Positions 49,177-58,738 are shown, counted from the stretch's first letter. The stretch is 64,000 nt of DNA from Candidatus Thorarchaeota archaeon (GCA_019057475.1 DXJO01000041.1:114217-178216), one strand, 5' to 3'. Notes: a model not told the origin generated them from the sequence alone. Program-made: numbers and translations.

Positions 49177-50225
49177 TGGATCTTCTCTGGGAGATACTTG
49201 TCCACAACATAGTCCATACCGTGCCTACTGAATGCCTGCTGTTCCGCCTTCCTCTGCAACTGACGGAAATCACGGATGTAGTCTTGCCACATAGAATCAG
49301 AATATCTCACGTCTCTTGAAAGCTCGTCCAAGCGCTTCAGGTCAGCATTGTTTAGTGGCTCCGATGGTAAGGAGTATTTGGTTATGTCATCAGCAGTGAC
49401 TCCAATCCATTCCGCATCCGGAGTTGTCAACCCCTGGATGTGCGCGGCGTTGGCACTGCCTGTGGAGATAACTCTTGCAATATGCATTCCCCAAGGATCT
49501 CCATCCGTGAAGACGTACACAGGTAGATCCAAATCGTCATGTAGTCGACGTATCAACTGACGCGTGGCTCGTGGGGGCTGGCCTCCCAAGTGTATCAATA
49601 CTGCATTGAAACGTTCCCAAGCTCTTGTTTCAATCAGACGAGAGAATATGCCTCCGGATTCAACTGCCAGAATCAACTCAGCATCAGATTCGACCGGGTC
49701 CGCAGTTACTAGTGCCGGACCTATCGGCAGCCCATCAGGGCTGAGTGTGAGGTCCACATCCCGTCCTTCGTATCCCGCAACAGTGTAGCGCATTGTCACC
49801 TGACCATAGATTGACGAGCGCTCCTCCGGAAATACACCAAATGCTTCTCTGGCAATGCCCGTCAAACACTCGAGATCTGTCACAGTTCGATCTGATTCAG
49901 CTTGATCTGAAAATTCTACGCCGAATGCTTCGCTTGAGTAATAGAGGTCTCTTAGAGAACAGGTTCTGCCACCCTGTAGCAGTTGTTTGGCGTAGGAAGC
50001 GACCCAAACAAGTTGTGTGAAACTCTTGATATGACGAAGGTTGCTAGAGTCCCGTATGACTCGGGTATTGCCAAGCACGAATCGCTTACTCTCTTCATCA
50101 TACACGAGATTCCCAGTCCCGCGACCGGGAAATTTGAGCGTTGGAAATTCTTCGTTATCGATTGACTGAACTATGGCAGTCCCGAGGTCTTTGAGGGCGC
50201 TCAACGACTTGGACTGATCAAACAT
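49173..50225 (-). CDS. top6A: DNA topoisomerase VI subunit A
   Basis: A 350-residue Spo11-like subunit. The DNA-cleaving Tyr is in SLRDLYYSSEAFG near residue 93. The TOPRIM domain holds the acidic Glu in AVESGGIFSRL and the Asp pair in FTDGDPWGMHIA near residue 240. With Top6B it passes one duplex through another. ATG 50225 has GAGGTGG six bases upstream and overlaps the top6B stop by eight bases. The 3' end overlaps the convergent Alg7-like gene by four bases. Confidence 0.95.
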   Translation of the reverse strand: MFDQSKSLSALKDLGTAIVQSIDNEEFPTLKFPGRGTGNLVYDEESKRFVLGNTRVIRDSSNLRHIKSFTQLVWVASYAKQLLQGGRTCSLRDLYYSSEAFGVEFSDQAESDRTVTDLECLTGIAREAFGVFPEERSSIYGQVTMRYTVAGYEGRDVDLTLSPDGLPIGPALVTADPVESDAELILAVESGGIFSRLIETRAWERFNAVLIHLGGQPPRATRQLIRRLHDDLDLPVYVFTDGDPWGMHIARVISTGSANAAHIQGLTTPDAEWIGVTADDITKYSLPSEPLNNADLKRLDELSRDVRYSDSMWQDYIRDFRQLQRKAEQQAFSRHGMDYVVDKYLPEKIH

Positions 50226-51735
50226 GATGGTCCACCTCGAACAGTCTGTGAACGAGTTCAGTTGTTGATGGAACCGCATCGCATTCTGCCAATTCCGCAC
50301 TGAACTGTGCCACCTGTTTCATTGCCTTATCGAATTCACGTTTTTTCTGCGCATCGCGCACTGAACGTTCGCCCCTCTTGAGAGTCTTCTTCAGGCTTCT
50401 TCCTAATTCCCTAAGCAATGAGAGTACTTCGTGCTCGATCTCTGGCAAAGAGGCAATCGACTGCTTTCCAGCGGCTTTGAAGGGAATTCTCGTCGAGCAT
50501 AGATGAAGGAAAATTGAAACAGGGGTGGTTGACCTGACACCATATTGAACCCAGTTCACCCGTTTTAGCATCTTTGTAAGAGCATCCTCACCACTGTCGT
50601 ACAAGAGCGGAACCCGGTTGGCGAATCTGTACAGTGTCGGGACATCCGCCGCGCGTGCGCCCGTACCAATCGCTGCCACGCTCTCGACAATGAATGCATT
50701 ACCACTCCATTCGGTAGGCCCTCTGCTTCCGTAGGTCAGAGCTGAGGGGGCGAATACAGACTCAATTGATGCAAGAAAGGCGTTTTTTCCAATCGGACTG
50801 AGACATTTGCCATCAGGACGACCGAGTCCGTCAAAGGAGCGAAGTGCAGAGCTAAGACGAGAGATATCTCCGCGACCAAGCGTATTCACAGCCTGCCGTG
50901 GATTGATTGCCAAGAACTTGAGAAAACGCGTTGCAGTACGTGTTCCCATCCGTTGAAATGATTCAACCAAGAAGCTATGAAGACTCCGTTCACCTGCGTC
51001 AGCAACAAGCCGCCGAAGCAATTCCAAATCAGCACCATGAGGGTGCGGTTTTGATGCTGTGGTTGGTGCTGGAAGTATCTGGTGCCACCAACCCATTTTC
51101 ATTATAGAGGACCCATTGATTGCAAGTTCTACGTGTGCATGAGGAGAAGCTACAGTGGTTAATTGTAGATAGTCGTATACACGTTCTCTCGACCGGTTGA
51201 GGTCGCCTTTGAGCCGGATTGTGACTTCAGTGCCTGGACCCTCTCTCTCATGTGATTCGTCAGACAGAATCACAGGCTGGTTGTTCTCGATGTCAATGAG
51301 AAGCTGGTAGTATCTTCCAATCGTGTGGCTAGTTTGAGTCACTACAATAACGGGAGAGTCCGTAGTGATTTGTCCGTAGAGCGCCGCCATGGTCACTCCA
51401 AGGCCAAAGGTTCCACGCCTTTGTCGTGCCGTAAATTTATCGCCGTAGAGTACCCGAGCGAAGGCATTGGGAACTTCACCGTAGGGAACTCCTGTGCCGT
51501 TGTCAGATACCGTGACCCTTACAATGCCGGACCGCTCTTCATCTATGCTCACTCGCACGTCAGGCTGCCTACGTGCCTCCTCGCATGCATCAATGCTGTT
51601 CTCCACCAACTCCCTAACTGTCGAGTACACCGCCTGACTCGGATTACCAAAGCCTGCCATCTGGCGATTACGATAGAAGAACTCGGCAGGTGAGATGCTG
51701 CTGAATTCCCCGTGTAGTGAGTTATCTTGATTCAT
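50218..51735 (-). CDS. top6B: DNA topoisomerase VI subunit B
   Basis: A 505-residue GHKL ATPase subunit. ATP-binding motifs are ELVENSIDACEE near residue 40, DNGTGVPYGE near 78 and GTFGLGVTMAAL near 105. A helix-two-turn-helix region and the transducer domain follow, with NGSS and YRFANRVPLLYD near 366. ATP binding closes the dimer gate of topoisomerase VI. ATG 51735 starts MNQDNSLHGEF. It is translationally coupled with top6A. Confidence 0.95.
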   Translation of the reverse strand: MNQDNSLHGEFSSISPAEFFYRNRQMAGFGNPSQAVYSTVRELVENSIDACEEARRQPDVRVSIDEERSGIVRVTVSDNGTGVPYGEVPNAFARVLYGDKFTARQRRGTFGLGVTMAALYGQITTDSPVIVVTQTSHTIGRYYQLLIDIENNQPVILSDESHEREGPGTEVTIRLKGDLNRSRERVYDYLQLTTVASPHAHVELAINGSSIMKMGWWHQILPAPTTASKPHPHGADLELLRRLVADAGERSLHSFLVESFQRMGTRTATRFLKFLAINPRQAVNTLGRGDISRLSSALRSFDGLGRPDGKCLSPIGKNAFLASIESVFAPSALTYGSRGPTEWSGNAFIVESVAAIGTGARAADVPTLYRFANRVPLLYDSGEDALTKMLKRVNWVQYGVRSTTPVSIFLHLCSTRIPFKAAGKQSIASLPEIEHEVLSLLRELGRSLKKTLKRGERSVRDAQKKREFDKAMKQVAQFSAELAECDAVPSTTELVHRLFEVDHHV

Positions 51736-51789
51736 AACGTTCTGAATAAAAAAGCATTCAACTTCATATTAGACGAGGTATTACAGCGC

Positions 51790-52353
51790 TCAGAAGTCCT
51801 CTTCCCATAGCTCCGCCTTCTGACGATTCATTTCTCTGCGCATCTTCTCAAGATACCTGTAGACTGTGCCGTGAGGGGCGCCACCAATGAGCATGTCTAT
51901 TGCTCGACTTGAGAACTCAAGCCCTGGGTCGGCACCAATCACCGAAACTGTGCGACCATAGACCGAAATTTTGGTTTCTGTAATCTCTTCGATGGCTCTA
52001 CGGGTGCGACCATTCTCCCCGATTATTCTGCCAGCCACCCGCTTCAGCTGGTTCGGTGATGTTCCCACAGCGTCGCGCAATGATATTACAACTAGTCGAG
52101 TGTCCTCATCGATAAGCGAGAGAGCCCTCTTTGGACTAAACCCTCGAGCCATTGCGCGAATCATGTCACGTGCCTTCCAGGCAAGCACAGGATCCTCAGT
52201 CTTCTCGGGACTGGTGATGGTCACAATACCTTCCGGATTTACATCTATCTTAACATTAGTGAGCTTCTGAACCCGCTTCCTCACTCGCCCGTTCCGTCCA
52301 ACAATGACCCCAAGCCTTTCGGCGGGCACTCTAACAGTTTCGCTATACCGCAT
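51790..52353 (-). CDS. KH-domain RNA-binding protein (Pno1/Dim2-like)
   Basis: A 187-residue protein with two KH domains: RLGVIVGRNGRVRKRVQ near residue 13 and RVAGRIIGENGRTRRAIEE near 105, the second carrying the standard GxxG loop. The archaeal homologue of Pno1/Dim2 binds the 3' end of pre-16S rRNA during small-subunit maturation. ATG 52353 follows the rio1 stop by one base, with TGGTGAG eight bases upstream. The Rio1-Pno1-aIF1A neighbourhood is conserved in archaea and linked to 30S assembly. Confidence 0.92.
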   Translation of the reverse strand: MRYSETVRVPAERLGVIVGRNGRVRKRVQKLTNVKIDVNPEGIVTITSPEKTEDPVLAWKARDMIRAMARGFSPKRALSLIDEDTRLVVISLRDAVGTSPNQLKRVAGRIIGENGRTRRAIEEITETKISVYGRTVSVIGADPGLEFSSRAIDMLIGGAPHGTVYRYLEKMRREMNRQKAELWEEDF

Positions 52354-52354
52354 C

Positions 52355-53140
52355 TCATTTCTCACCAGAAGAGAGAATATACTTGGTTATGACCTTTGGA
52401 TCTTCTGTTTCGATTCCAAGCTTCCTAAAGTATCGGGTTATGTTTTGAATGTCACGGAACAGGTACCGTCCAGCGCTAGTATGACCTCGAAGTACGGCCT
52501 GAGAAACGTCGATGATAACCGGCCCATCTACCCATAATATATTGTACTCGCTAAGGTCTGCATGCACAAGGCTGGCCTCCTTGTAACCTTGCTCGATTAT
52601 CTCAATCAGCTCGTTGAAGACTTCGACTGGAGATTCTAACTTAACATTTCTAAGTAGTGGCGCAGGAAGACCCTGTTCATCTCCGATGAACTCCATGACT
52701 AAGACATTGCGCTCAATGCCTAGAGGTTTTGGAACCCTGATTCCGGCCTTGTGATAACGAATCAGGTTCTTGTACTCTTTCATTGCCCACTGCGGAATCA
52801 AAGACCGACTTCGCTTGGCCACGCGCTGAAACCGAGGATCACCAACGATGTACTCACGCATCCAGTCGGTTTCTGCAGTACTTATTCTGTATATCTTGAC
52901 AGCAACCGAGTTGCCTTCGGGGTCTACGCCTCGATACACATTGGCCTCTTTTCCTGTGCTGATAGCACCATGCAGCTCGCGAATCATCCCGCGGTTGAAC
53001 AACTTGTAGAGAACCTTTAGAGTAGGTGGATCGATTACGCCTTCAATCACCTTGAGCTCATCAGCATCTTTTCTGCGCTTCATCCTACGGCGCTCTAGCT
53101 TGTCGTCTATCTGTTTGCGTTTGGTTTCAGCACGTTTCAA
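52355..53140 (-). CDS. rio1: RIO1 serine/threonine protein kinase
   Basis: A 261-residue RIO1 kinase/ATPase. The Gly-rich loop is STGKEANVYRG near residue 62, the ATP lysine is in VAVKIYRIST, the catalytic HADLSEYNIL is near 193, and the metal-binding IIDVSQAV is near 210 (IDxSQ replaces DFG, typical of RIO1). It acts in the release of late 40S/30S assembly factors. ATG 53140. It is followed directly by the KH protein gene. Confidence 0.95.
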   Translation of the reverse strand: MKRAETKRKQIDDKLERRRMKRRKDADELKVIEGVIDPPTLKVLYKLFNRGMIRELHGAISTGKEANVYRGVDPEGNSVAVKIYRISTAETDWMREYIVGDPRFQRVAKRSRSLIPQWAMKEYKNLIRYHKAGIRVPKPLGIERNVLVMEFIGDEQGLPAPLLRNVKLESPVEVFNELIEIIEQGYKEASLVHADLSEYNILWVDGPVIIDVSQAVLRGHTSAGRYLFRDIQNITRYFRKLGIETEDPKVITKYILSSGEK

Positions 53141-53223
53141 ATCGAACTGTCACTCCAGATTGCAGGGTCTATGGAAATTCAATACCGAAAATAACCCCGT
53201 AAGAAGAAAAAGTCTTGGAACTA

Positions 53224-53577
53224 TCAGAACATCTTCAGATAGCCTTTCTTCTGGAGCCACTCAATCTCATTGCCCCTGTAGCGCCATACCACATCACACT
53301 TGGCGTCGGTCTGAAACTCCCACGGAACAACCAGAACTGTGTCCGCAACTCGCATCCAGACTCGCTTCTTCATGCGACCAAGGATACGACCTACTCGAAT
53401 CTCCCCGTCTTCACATCTTACTCTGACTCTATCAAAACCCAACATCTGAACGATGATGCCAAAGAGTTCTCCATCATCTCTTCTTGGCGTCCTCACTCGC
53501 ATTATTTCTTCGCCAGTTGTGGGGGCGCCTCTGCGACCGCGCTTTCCTTTGCTTTTTCCTTTTTTTCTTGGGGGCAA
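53224..53577 (-). CDS. eif1A: Translation initiation factor 1A (aIF1A)
   Basis: A 117-residue aIF1A. A basic N-terminal tail (PPRKKGKSKGKRGRRG) precedes the S1-like OB fold (LFGIIVQMLGFDRVRVRCEDGEIRVGRILGRMKKRVWMRVAD). It occupies the ribosomal A site during initiation. TTG 53577 has GGAGG six bases upstream; the frame open back to 53679 has no family sequence. It lies ahead of rio1 on the same strand. Confidence 0.95.
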   Translation of the reverse strand: MPPRKKGKSKGKRGRRGAPTTGEEIMRVRTPRRDDGELFGIIVQMLGFDRVRVRCEDGEIRVGRILGRMKKRVWMRVADTVLVVPWEFQTDAKCDVVWRYRGNEIEWLQKKGYLKMF

Positions 53578-53737
53578 GTTAATCCTCCAGTTAGAAGCCA
53601 GACTACTCAGTCTAATGGCCTCGAAAGAATACGCATTGGAGGGCCATTTAAGCGTACCTACACATGAGCGAAACTGCATGACCTTATTGCATCAAAAAGC
53701 GGGAGATTAGATTCTCTACGATTTCGCGAAGCGATTC

Positions 53738-54823
53738 CTAATCCTCAGTTGGTATGGGGTAGAAACGCTCGTCGATTAGCACGACATGAACAACACTGCC
53801 ATTTGTGCTCTCAGGATTCAAGAGGTGATCCTCAACCTCGAGTGTTTCAAACGTCTTCGAGTCCATAAGCTGAGCTGGCTGCCCACGCTGGCGAGAGATA
53901 ACCATACATTGTCGACTCTCAGATGACGGAGCAAGAAACTCAATTCCCTTCCATTTGGAACTCTTTGAATTGATTGTGAATGTAGAGCTCTCAGTGAGAT
54001 CATAACATAAGATGCCGCTCTTGCTCATGGACTGAATCTGACAGGGTTTCGTGGCGACCCTTATGAAATCACCAGTAACAAATCTGTGAAGCCTAAGCAA
54101 GATTGTGGTTCGATACTGATCCTTGCCCCCTTTCTGCCCAACCAACTTGTAGTTCACTTTTTTATCTGCCAAGAACGTGCGTTCAATCTCATCTGCAAGA
54201 CGTCGACAGAGGTGGTCTGAACCAATTCGAAAATCGAGACCGTACCGGTCCTTGCTCGCCGAGGTGATGAAAGCCTTGACATCTTTCCCGTATGCTTCCA
54301 CTGTTCGTTGAGTGACAATGGTGTTGATTCTCTCTTCTTCATATTCAGTGAGTGAGCGATTGTCAGCTCGTATCTGGAGAATGGCGTTATAATAACCTCC
54401 GCTCATCATTCCGCAGGTATCACAAGTCCCATGACTGAATCTGACCTCTACTGGATAACTCTCTTTGTGGGAAGGAAGAGTGTTGTGAGAGCGGCCTGAT
54501 GCATTCACCCTGATGTGCAATACCCTATCGAGCCGATTCTCCTCTTCAAGCGAAATCTCAACGCCCGAAACGTGGCGTTTCACGCTCCGGTGTAGCAGCA
54601 TCTCCAGCTGTCGCTCAATCAGCTCATCCTTAGCTGGAAGAGGCCCAGTAATCACTTTCCAGCCACCTGGCACCTTCACTGCCCCACAACGTTTGCATGT
54701 GCGAATTTGAAGCGGAGTGTCCACATGGATTAGAGGGTGCTCCTTTGCGTAGCATGAAGCGCACAGTCCCTCTAAGACTGCATTTTCGCCACAGAGGTAG
54801 CAGGGTGCTGGCAAGGTTATCAA
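53738..54823 (-). CDS. nmd3: NMD3-family 60S/50S export or maturation protein
   Basis: A 361-residue NMD3 homologue. Zinc-binding pairs include CYLCGE at residue 8, CASC near 21, CKRCG near 43 and CDTCGMMSGGYYNAILQIR near 135, the last being the NMD3 signature. In eukaryotes NMD3 caps the 60S subunit joining face; archaeal copies lack the export signal, and the same is seen here. TTG 54823 is the first start; TTG 54814 is possible. It is divergent from the UPF0251 gene. Confidence 0.92.
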   Translation of the reverse strand: MITLPAPCYLCGENAVLEGLCASCYAKEHPLIHVDTPLQIRTCKRCGAVKVPGGWKVITGPLPAKDELIERQLEMLLHRSVKRHVSGVEISLEEENRLDRVLHIRVNASGRSHNTLPSHKESYPVEVRFSHGTCDTCGMMSGGYYNAILQIRADNRSLTEYEEERINTIVTQRTVEAYGKDVKAFITSASKDRYGLDFRIGSDHLCRRLADEIERTFLADKKVNYKLVGQKGGKDQYRTTILLRLHRFVTGDFIRVATKPCQIQSMSKSGILCYDLTESSTFTINSKSSKWKGIEFLAPSSESRQCMVISRQRGQPAQLMDSKTFETLEVEDHLLNPESTNGSVVHVVLIDERFYPIPTED

Positions 54824-54893
54824 CTGAGAAGTATCGTTAAACCTTTAAAATGTGAATGAAATGTGCCTTACGAACGCTAGACATACTTCAAGG

Positions 54894-55382
54894 ATGAAAA
54901 CAATTCTAAGTCAGGGAGTAAAGCTAGCAAGAGCCAAGGGGGTTTGTGCGATTCCTAGAAAGAAACTACATAGAAGGGTCCATCGAGAACCACCAGTTTC
55001 AGTCTTCAAGCCTGCAGGCATACCTGCGAGGGATCTTGACGAGATTCTAATAACTGTGGACGAGTTCGAGGCAATCCGACTGGCGGATTTTGAAGGCATG
55101 AGTCAGAGAGAAGCCAGCGTCACAATGCAGATCAGTCAGCCTACGTTTAACCGAGTGTTATCATCTGCTAGAAGCAAAATCGCCAAGGGGCTGGTTCAGG
55201 GTGATGTTCTGCGGATTGAGGGGGGACGCTATCTTCTTGAAGATGGCTCAGGATTTTTGGAGTGTATTGATTGTAGATACGCACTTGACATGAAATCGGA
55301 TGACAGGAGCTTCTGTCCCAAATGTGGTTCGACCAACCTGCGATGGAACAGATGGGAAACCGAAGAGCTGGACCCTGCATGA
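54894..55382 (+). CDS. UPF0251/DUF134 HTH protein with a C-terminal zinc ribbon
   Basis: A protein of about 162 residues. Residues about 25-105 match UPF0251 (DUF134): VFKPAGIPARDLDEILITVDEFEAIRLADFEG-like elements, then a sigma-70 region-4-type helix-turn-helix (MSQREASVTMQISQPTFNRVL). The C-terminus adds a CIDC...CPKCG zinc ribbon. Such proteins are probably DNA-binding regulators. A TTTAAA box A at 54842-54847 predicts a start near 54870, favouring ATG 54894; GTG 54852 is the longest alternative. Confidence 0.8.
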   Translation: MKTILSQGVKLARAKGVCAIPRKKLHRRVHREPPVSVFKPAGIPARDLDEILITVDEFEAIRLADFEGMSQREASVTMQISQPTFNRVLSSARSKIAKGLVQGDVLRIEGGRYLLEDGSGFLECIDCRYALDMKSDDRSFCPKCGSTNLRWNRWETEELDPA

Positions 55383-55427
55383 GCGGATGAAAAACAACCG
55401 AGATCCATTTTCATATGTCGAATGCAC

Positions 55428-55727
55428 TTACAGGCGCACCCACTGCGCATGTGGATGACCTTCTATGTATATCACGGCGCTCTCATGAACAAAGCCAGCA
55501 TCCATTGCTGCTTTCACGGTAGTCTGTCCAATCATGTTCACAATCGTGGCATCCTTGAGTTGCACAAAGCACTTCTTCATGTCCACGAGTTCCCCACCAT
55601 AGAATCCCTCGCTGATTTTGAACTTGAGATCGCCCTCGACTAGAGTGCGTCCCAACAAGTCCTCATCACAGATTGATACGAGTAGATGATCATGGGTTGC
55701 TCGAACCCGCATGTAGACGAACGGCAT
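55428..55727 (-). CDS. DUF424 archaeal protein
   Basis: A 99-residue member of the archaeal DUF424 family: ICDEDLLGRTLVEGDLKFKISEGFYGGELVD is the signature block, with ATIVNMIGQTTVKAAMDAGFV and a final EGHPHAQW. Its function is unknown, but it commonly sits beside aIF2-beta, as it does here. I chose ATG 55727 behind GGTGA; the frame is open to 55781, which would overlap aIF2-beta. Confidence 0.9.
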   Translation of the reverse strand: MPFVYMRVRATHDHLLVSICDEDLLGRTLVEGDLKFKISEGFYGGELVDMKKCFVQLKDATIVNMIGQTTVKAAMDAGFVHESAVIYIEGHPHAQWVRL

Positions 55728-55743
55728 TGAGAGATCACCTTTG

Positions 55744-56157
55744 CTAGACGGGTCTGATAGCTGTACGAGCTCCACACGCACTACAATGCAAGTAGTAAGC
55801 GTTTTTCTCCTTGCCTATGGTTGTGTCTGGTCTTCCACACACCGGGCAAGTGACGTAGGCCTCTATATAGCGCTTCAGAACGTCCCCAATACCCTCAGCA
55901 GTGAACTTGCCTTGGAAGACTGCTGTGCTCCCCTCGAAGTTTCCCGCTGTGGCGAGTTGGCCCGAAACGAATTTCATGACTTCTTTTCCAGGCCGGTTCA
56001 GAACCATGATAATCTCTTGGAAGTTCTGCCAGATGCTTCGGCTGCCTTGAACTATGAGCTGTACGTTGGGGACCTGAAATCGCTCACCTGATCGCTTGAA
56101 GGCATCTTCCGGAATTTGGCTTCTTGCTCTATCGAGAAGGCTATCATAGTCGTCCAT
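55744..56157 (-). CDS. eif2b: Translation initiation factor 2 subunit beta
   Basis: A 137-residue aIF2-beta. It has an N-terminal helix (MDDYDSLLDRARSQIP), the alpha-beta core with FSGQLAT-like FVSGQLATAGNFEG near residue 62, and a C-terminal zinc ribbon CPVCGRPDT...CSACGA. With alpha and gamma it brings initiator tRNA to the 30S subunit. ATG 56157 is preferred; GTG 56169 is possible. It is followed by the DUF424 gene 16 bases later. Confidence 0.94.
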   Translation of the reverse strand: MDDYDSLLDRARSQIPEDAFKRSGERFQVPNVQLIVQGSRSIWQNFQEIIMVLNRPGKEVMKFVSGQLATAGNFEGSTAVFQGKFTAEGIGDVLKRYIEAYVTCPVCGRPDTTIGKEKNAYYLHCSACGARTAIRPV

Positions 56158-56208
56158 GAGTTGATTCACACCATTTCTGCTATTGAAGGTTCTGCTCGCG
56201 TCAATGCA

Positions 56209-56904
56209 CTATGTATCAATAGGCAAATAGTATCCAATCTTCACTTCGCGAATCCTCTGTTGATCCATGAGATCAATGACCTTCAGTGTGATAGCAGATT
56301 TGCTATTACCTTGTTTCTCAAAGTGCGACACGATATCCTGAAGGTAGACGCCATCCGGCGATGCGTTCTCTCGGATGAATTGAAGAATCTGTTTAGCCAG
56401 CGTTCTAGGGGATTTGGGTTTACTAGTTGAGGCCGATCTCTTACTCTTAGCCGGTTTGAGGGTTTCTTGGACATCATCCATAGACTCACCCTCACTGGGA
56501 GTTGAGATGCCACTGCGAGTGAGAATGGCTCTATAGCGCTCTAGCTGATGAAGTGTCATGTAGTTTGCATCATCCAGAGACCGCACAATCTCGGGTACTA
56601 TGTAGACCTCACCCTCATACTCCCGCACTTTCCCTACAATCATTGCAAGTGTGTTGGTTTCAACTTGTTCAAGTGATTGTGTTTCGCCCCACGCTTTTGC
56701 TCTGATCGTTTCAGTTCCGTCATCGATTGTTATGCTGGCGAAGCTTCCTTGGCCTACATACTGACGAACTATGAAACCCACTAAAACAACACGCCGAAGC
56801 TCGACGCCTTGAGGAGACACAACGTGATGGCCGTCTTCCTCACTATACGTCCCACGAATAATGTCAGCAACTGATGCTCTCAAGGCAGTCATTCGTTCTC
56901 GCAT
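56209..56904 (-). CDS. RPA32-like single-stranded DNA-binding protein
   Basis: A 231-residue protein with the layout of eukaryotic RPA2: an OB fold at about residues 33-115 (VVLVGFIVRQYVGQGSFASITIDDGTETIRAKAW), a Ser/Lys/Pro-rich linker (about 150-168), and a winged helix at 170-228 (KQILQFIRENASPDGVYLQDIVSHFEKQG). It probably binds ssDNA with a larger RPA subunit encoded elsewhere. It lies between aIF2-beta and fen1 on the same strand. Confidence 0.85.
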   Translation of the reverse strand: MRERMTALRASVADIIRGTYSEEDGHHVVSPQGVELRRVVLVGFIVRQYVGQGSFASITIDDGTETIRAKAWGETQSLEQVETNTLAMIVGKVREYEGEVYIVPEIVRSLDDANYMTLHQLERYRAILTRSGISTPSEGESMDDVQETLKPAKSKRSASTSKPKSPRTLAKQILQFIRENASPDGVYLQDIVSHFEKQGNSKSAITLKVIDLMDQQRIREVKIGYYLPIDT

Positions 56905-57027
56905 TCGGTGGTCCGTCCTTAGACACTAGTTATTGTTCAGCTGTATAAACCATTCTCTGGAGCAAAGGAACACTTCTCAAGCTGCAGGATGAACTGCAAT
57001 GTTTGATGAAACGTAATCGTTTTGATG

Positions 57028-58062
57028 TTAAAAGAAATCGCTCAACGTACTCTGTTTAGTCGACCCGTGTAGTTCTTCTAGCGCCTTGGAGAGCCTATTG
57101 AGAGTGCTCTGAATGCGATCCTTGCTAAAATCATGTTCCTTGCACAGAATTCGCTTTATCGCGTCCGGCTCCGGGTCAAGCCATTCCAAAATCTCCATCT
57201 TTAGCGTGGGCGGATTTAGAAATAGTTCTCTTATTTCCTCGTAAGGGAATCTCAGCTCTAATCCTTTCTCAGATTCAATCTTCTCAAGCGAACCATACTG
57301 TTTTACTAGCTTTAGAGCTGTTTTCGGACCGACACGAGGAACCTTCTCGTTGTAATCAGTGCCGATTAAAATGGCAATGTCCACTAGCTGTTCTCTAGTG
57401 ATGTCCAATAGCTTGAGGTTGAAGTCTAGGTCTATAACCTCGGGATGTACTGTCTTGTAAGCCTTGGACCTAGCGATTTTGCGACGACCAGAGATTGACA
57501 AGTTGCGAATCATTCTAGGGCAGTTGTACAAGAGAGAGTCATTATCTTGACTTGCGCTCGCCCATACCAAGCCTTCACGAGCCATCTGTGCCGCGAGCGC
57601 TTCCCCTTCAGACGGGGCTTGAATAACTGGTATCCCCAAGGCAGTGAGCAACTTCTTGCTCTCCTCAATCATATCAGAAGTCAGCCATGAGCTGGCCTGT
57701 CCTGCCTTCCGGGCGTCTTCAACCCGCCCCTCCGCCTTTGCTTTCTCCCATGTCTTGTAGGCAGCCTTTCTGATTTCTCGCCTTCGCTTCACCTCATCAG
57801 CTTTGAGTTGTGGTGCCTTGCCATCAAAGACATAGACCGGGCGTATGCCGCTTTCGAGAAGATTCACATTCCGGTAGAACAGCCCACTCAAGTGGCTCGT
57901 TACTCGGCCACGCCGGTCCATCAGCGGAGTGCCATCTGGCTGCCTAATGCCTGAGAGAAACTGATAGAGTGTGTTGAATGCATCAACGGCAAGCTCTCGA
58001 CCTGATAGATCATTCAGTGTGATTGTCTCTGCTCTGATTATGTCACCGAGCTTTGTTCCCAT
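57028..58062 (-). CDS. fen1: Flap endonuclease 1
   Basis: A 344-residue FEN1. The N-region begins MGTKLGDI (start Met plus Gly-x-x-L), with acidic metal ligands in VDAFNTLYQFL, VFDGKAPQLK, SEGEALAAQMA and DNDSLLY near residues 27, 80, 153 and 175. A helix-hairpin-helix is at IGTDYNEKVPRVGPKTAL. The C-terminus QSTLSDFF is a PCNA-binding PIP box. It removes RNA primers and flaps in replication and repair. Confidence 0.96.
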   Translation of the reverse strand: MGTKLGDIIRAETITLNDLSGRELAVDAFNTLYQFLSGIRQPDGTPLMDRRGRVTSHLSGLFYRNVNLLESGIRPVYVFDGKAPQLKADEVKRRREIRKAAYKTWEKAKAEGRVEDARKAGQASSWLTSDMIEESKKLLTALGIPVIQAPSEGEALAAQMAREGLVWASASQDNDSLLYNCPRMIRNLSISGRRKIARSKAYKTVHPEVIDLDFNLKLLDITREQLVDIAILIGTDYNEKVPRVGPKTALKLVKQYGSLEKIESEKGLELRFPYEEIRELFLNPPTLKMEILEWLDPEPDAIKRILCKEHDFSKDRIQSTLNRLSKALEELHGSTKQSTLSDFF

Positions 58063-58223
58063 CAGGTTTTCGCCTTCGTCGGGTCTACACCCAGTCTCCG
58101 GTCATAAGTTGTTCGATTCTCTGAAGGGGACTGGCATGCCGCTTCGCTAGGTTTATAACAAATCCGCAAATGAAAGCCAGAAACTGGTCTAAGAAGAGAC
58201 CTTCTGGTGATATTTTGTCAAGT

Positions 58224-58391
58224 ATGCAAGCGATCAGATGTGTTTCGTGCCACGGGTCGATTTCGCCACACGAAAGCAGTGTGAAATTCAACTGCCCATC
58301 TTGTGGTGCATTCGTGATTTGGCGATGTGAGTCTTGTAGACGTTTCTCGAACAAATACAAGTGCCCCAGCTGTGGATTCGAAGGGCCATAG
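58224..58391 (+). CDS. Small zinc-ribbon protein (HVO_2753-like)
   Basis: A 55-residue protein with four CxxC zinc motifs: CVSC, CPSCG, CESC and CPSCGFEGP. The same small two-zinc protein sits directly upstream of the EF-1-beta gene in many archaea; its role is probably RNA or protein binding in translation. ATG 58224 and TTG 58215 are both possible starts. A TTTATAA box A at 58151-58157 is shared with the divergent fen1 region. Confidence 0.88.
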   Translation: MQAIRCVSCHGSISPHESSVKFNCPSCGAFVIWRCESCRRFSNKYKCPSCGFEGP

Positions 58392-58411
58392 ATAGGCAGC
58401 GGTGAAGCAGA

Positions 58412-58678
58412 ATGGCAAGAGTGGTTATGACGCTAAAGATTATGCCAGATGGCATTGATGTGAATATGGATGACTTACTGGAACGCGTAAAAGGCGCCAT
58501 TCCGGAGGGTACTGATGTCAGAGCCAACGAGGTTATTCCAGTAGCGTTTGGTCTCAAGGCGCTCAGAATGAACGTAGTCAGAGAGGAATCAATGGGGGGA
58601 ACCGACGACATCGAAGCAGCCATAACCGCCCTAGATGGCGTTGCGCAGGTAGAGGTCGAGATGGTTTCACGAATGTGA
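58412..58678 (+). CDS. ef1b: Translation elongation factor 1-beta
   Basis: An 88-residue aEF1-beta. It is a single alpha-beta sandwich with VVMTLKIMPDGIDVNMDDLLERVK at the start, a VIPVAFGLKALRMNVVREES core, and GTDDIEAAITALDGVAQVEVEMVSRM at the end. It is the nucleotide-exchange factor for EF-1-alpha. ATG 58412 follows GGTGAAG. It lies 20 bases after the zinc-ribbon gene, the conserved archaeal arrangement. Confidence 0.96.
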   Translation: MARVVMTLKIMPDGIDVNMDDLLERVKGAIPEGTDVRANEVIPVAFGLKALRMNVVREESMGGTDDIEAAITALDGVAQVEVEMVSRM

Positions 58679-58738
58679 TTACGAGGCCAATCCTTGGTAA
58701 CACGATTACGTAAGGTTATGATAGCAGGCAAGTCAGAG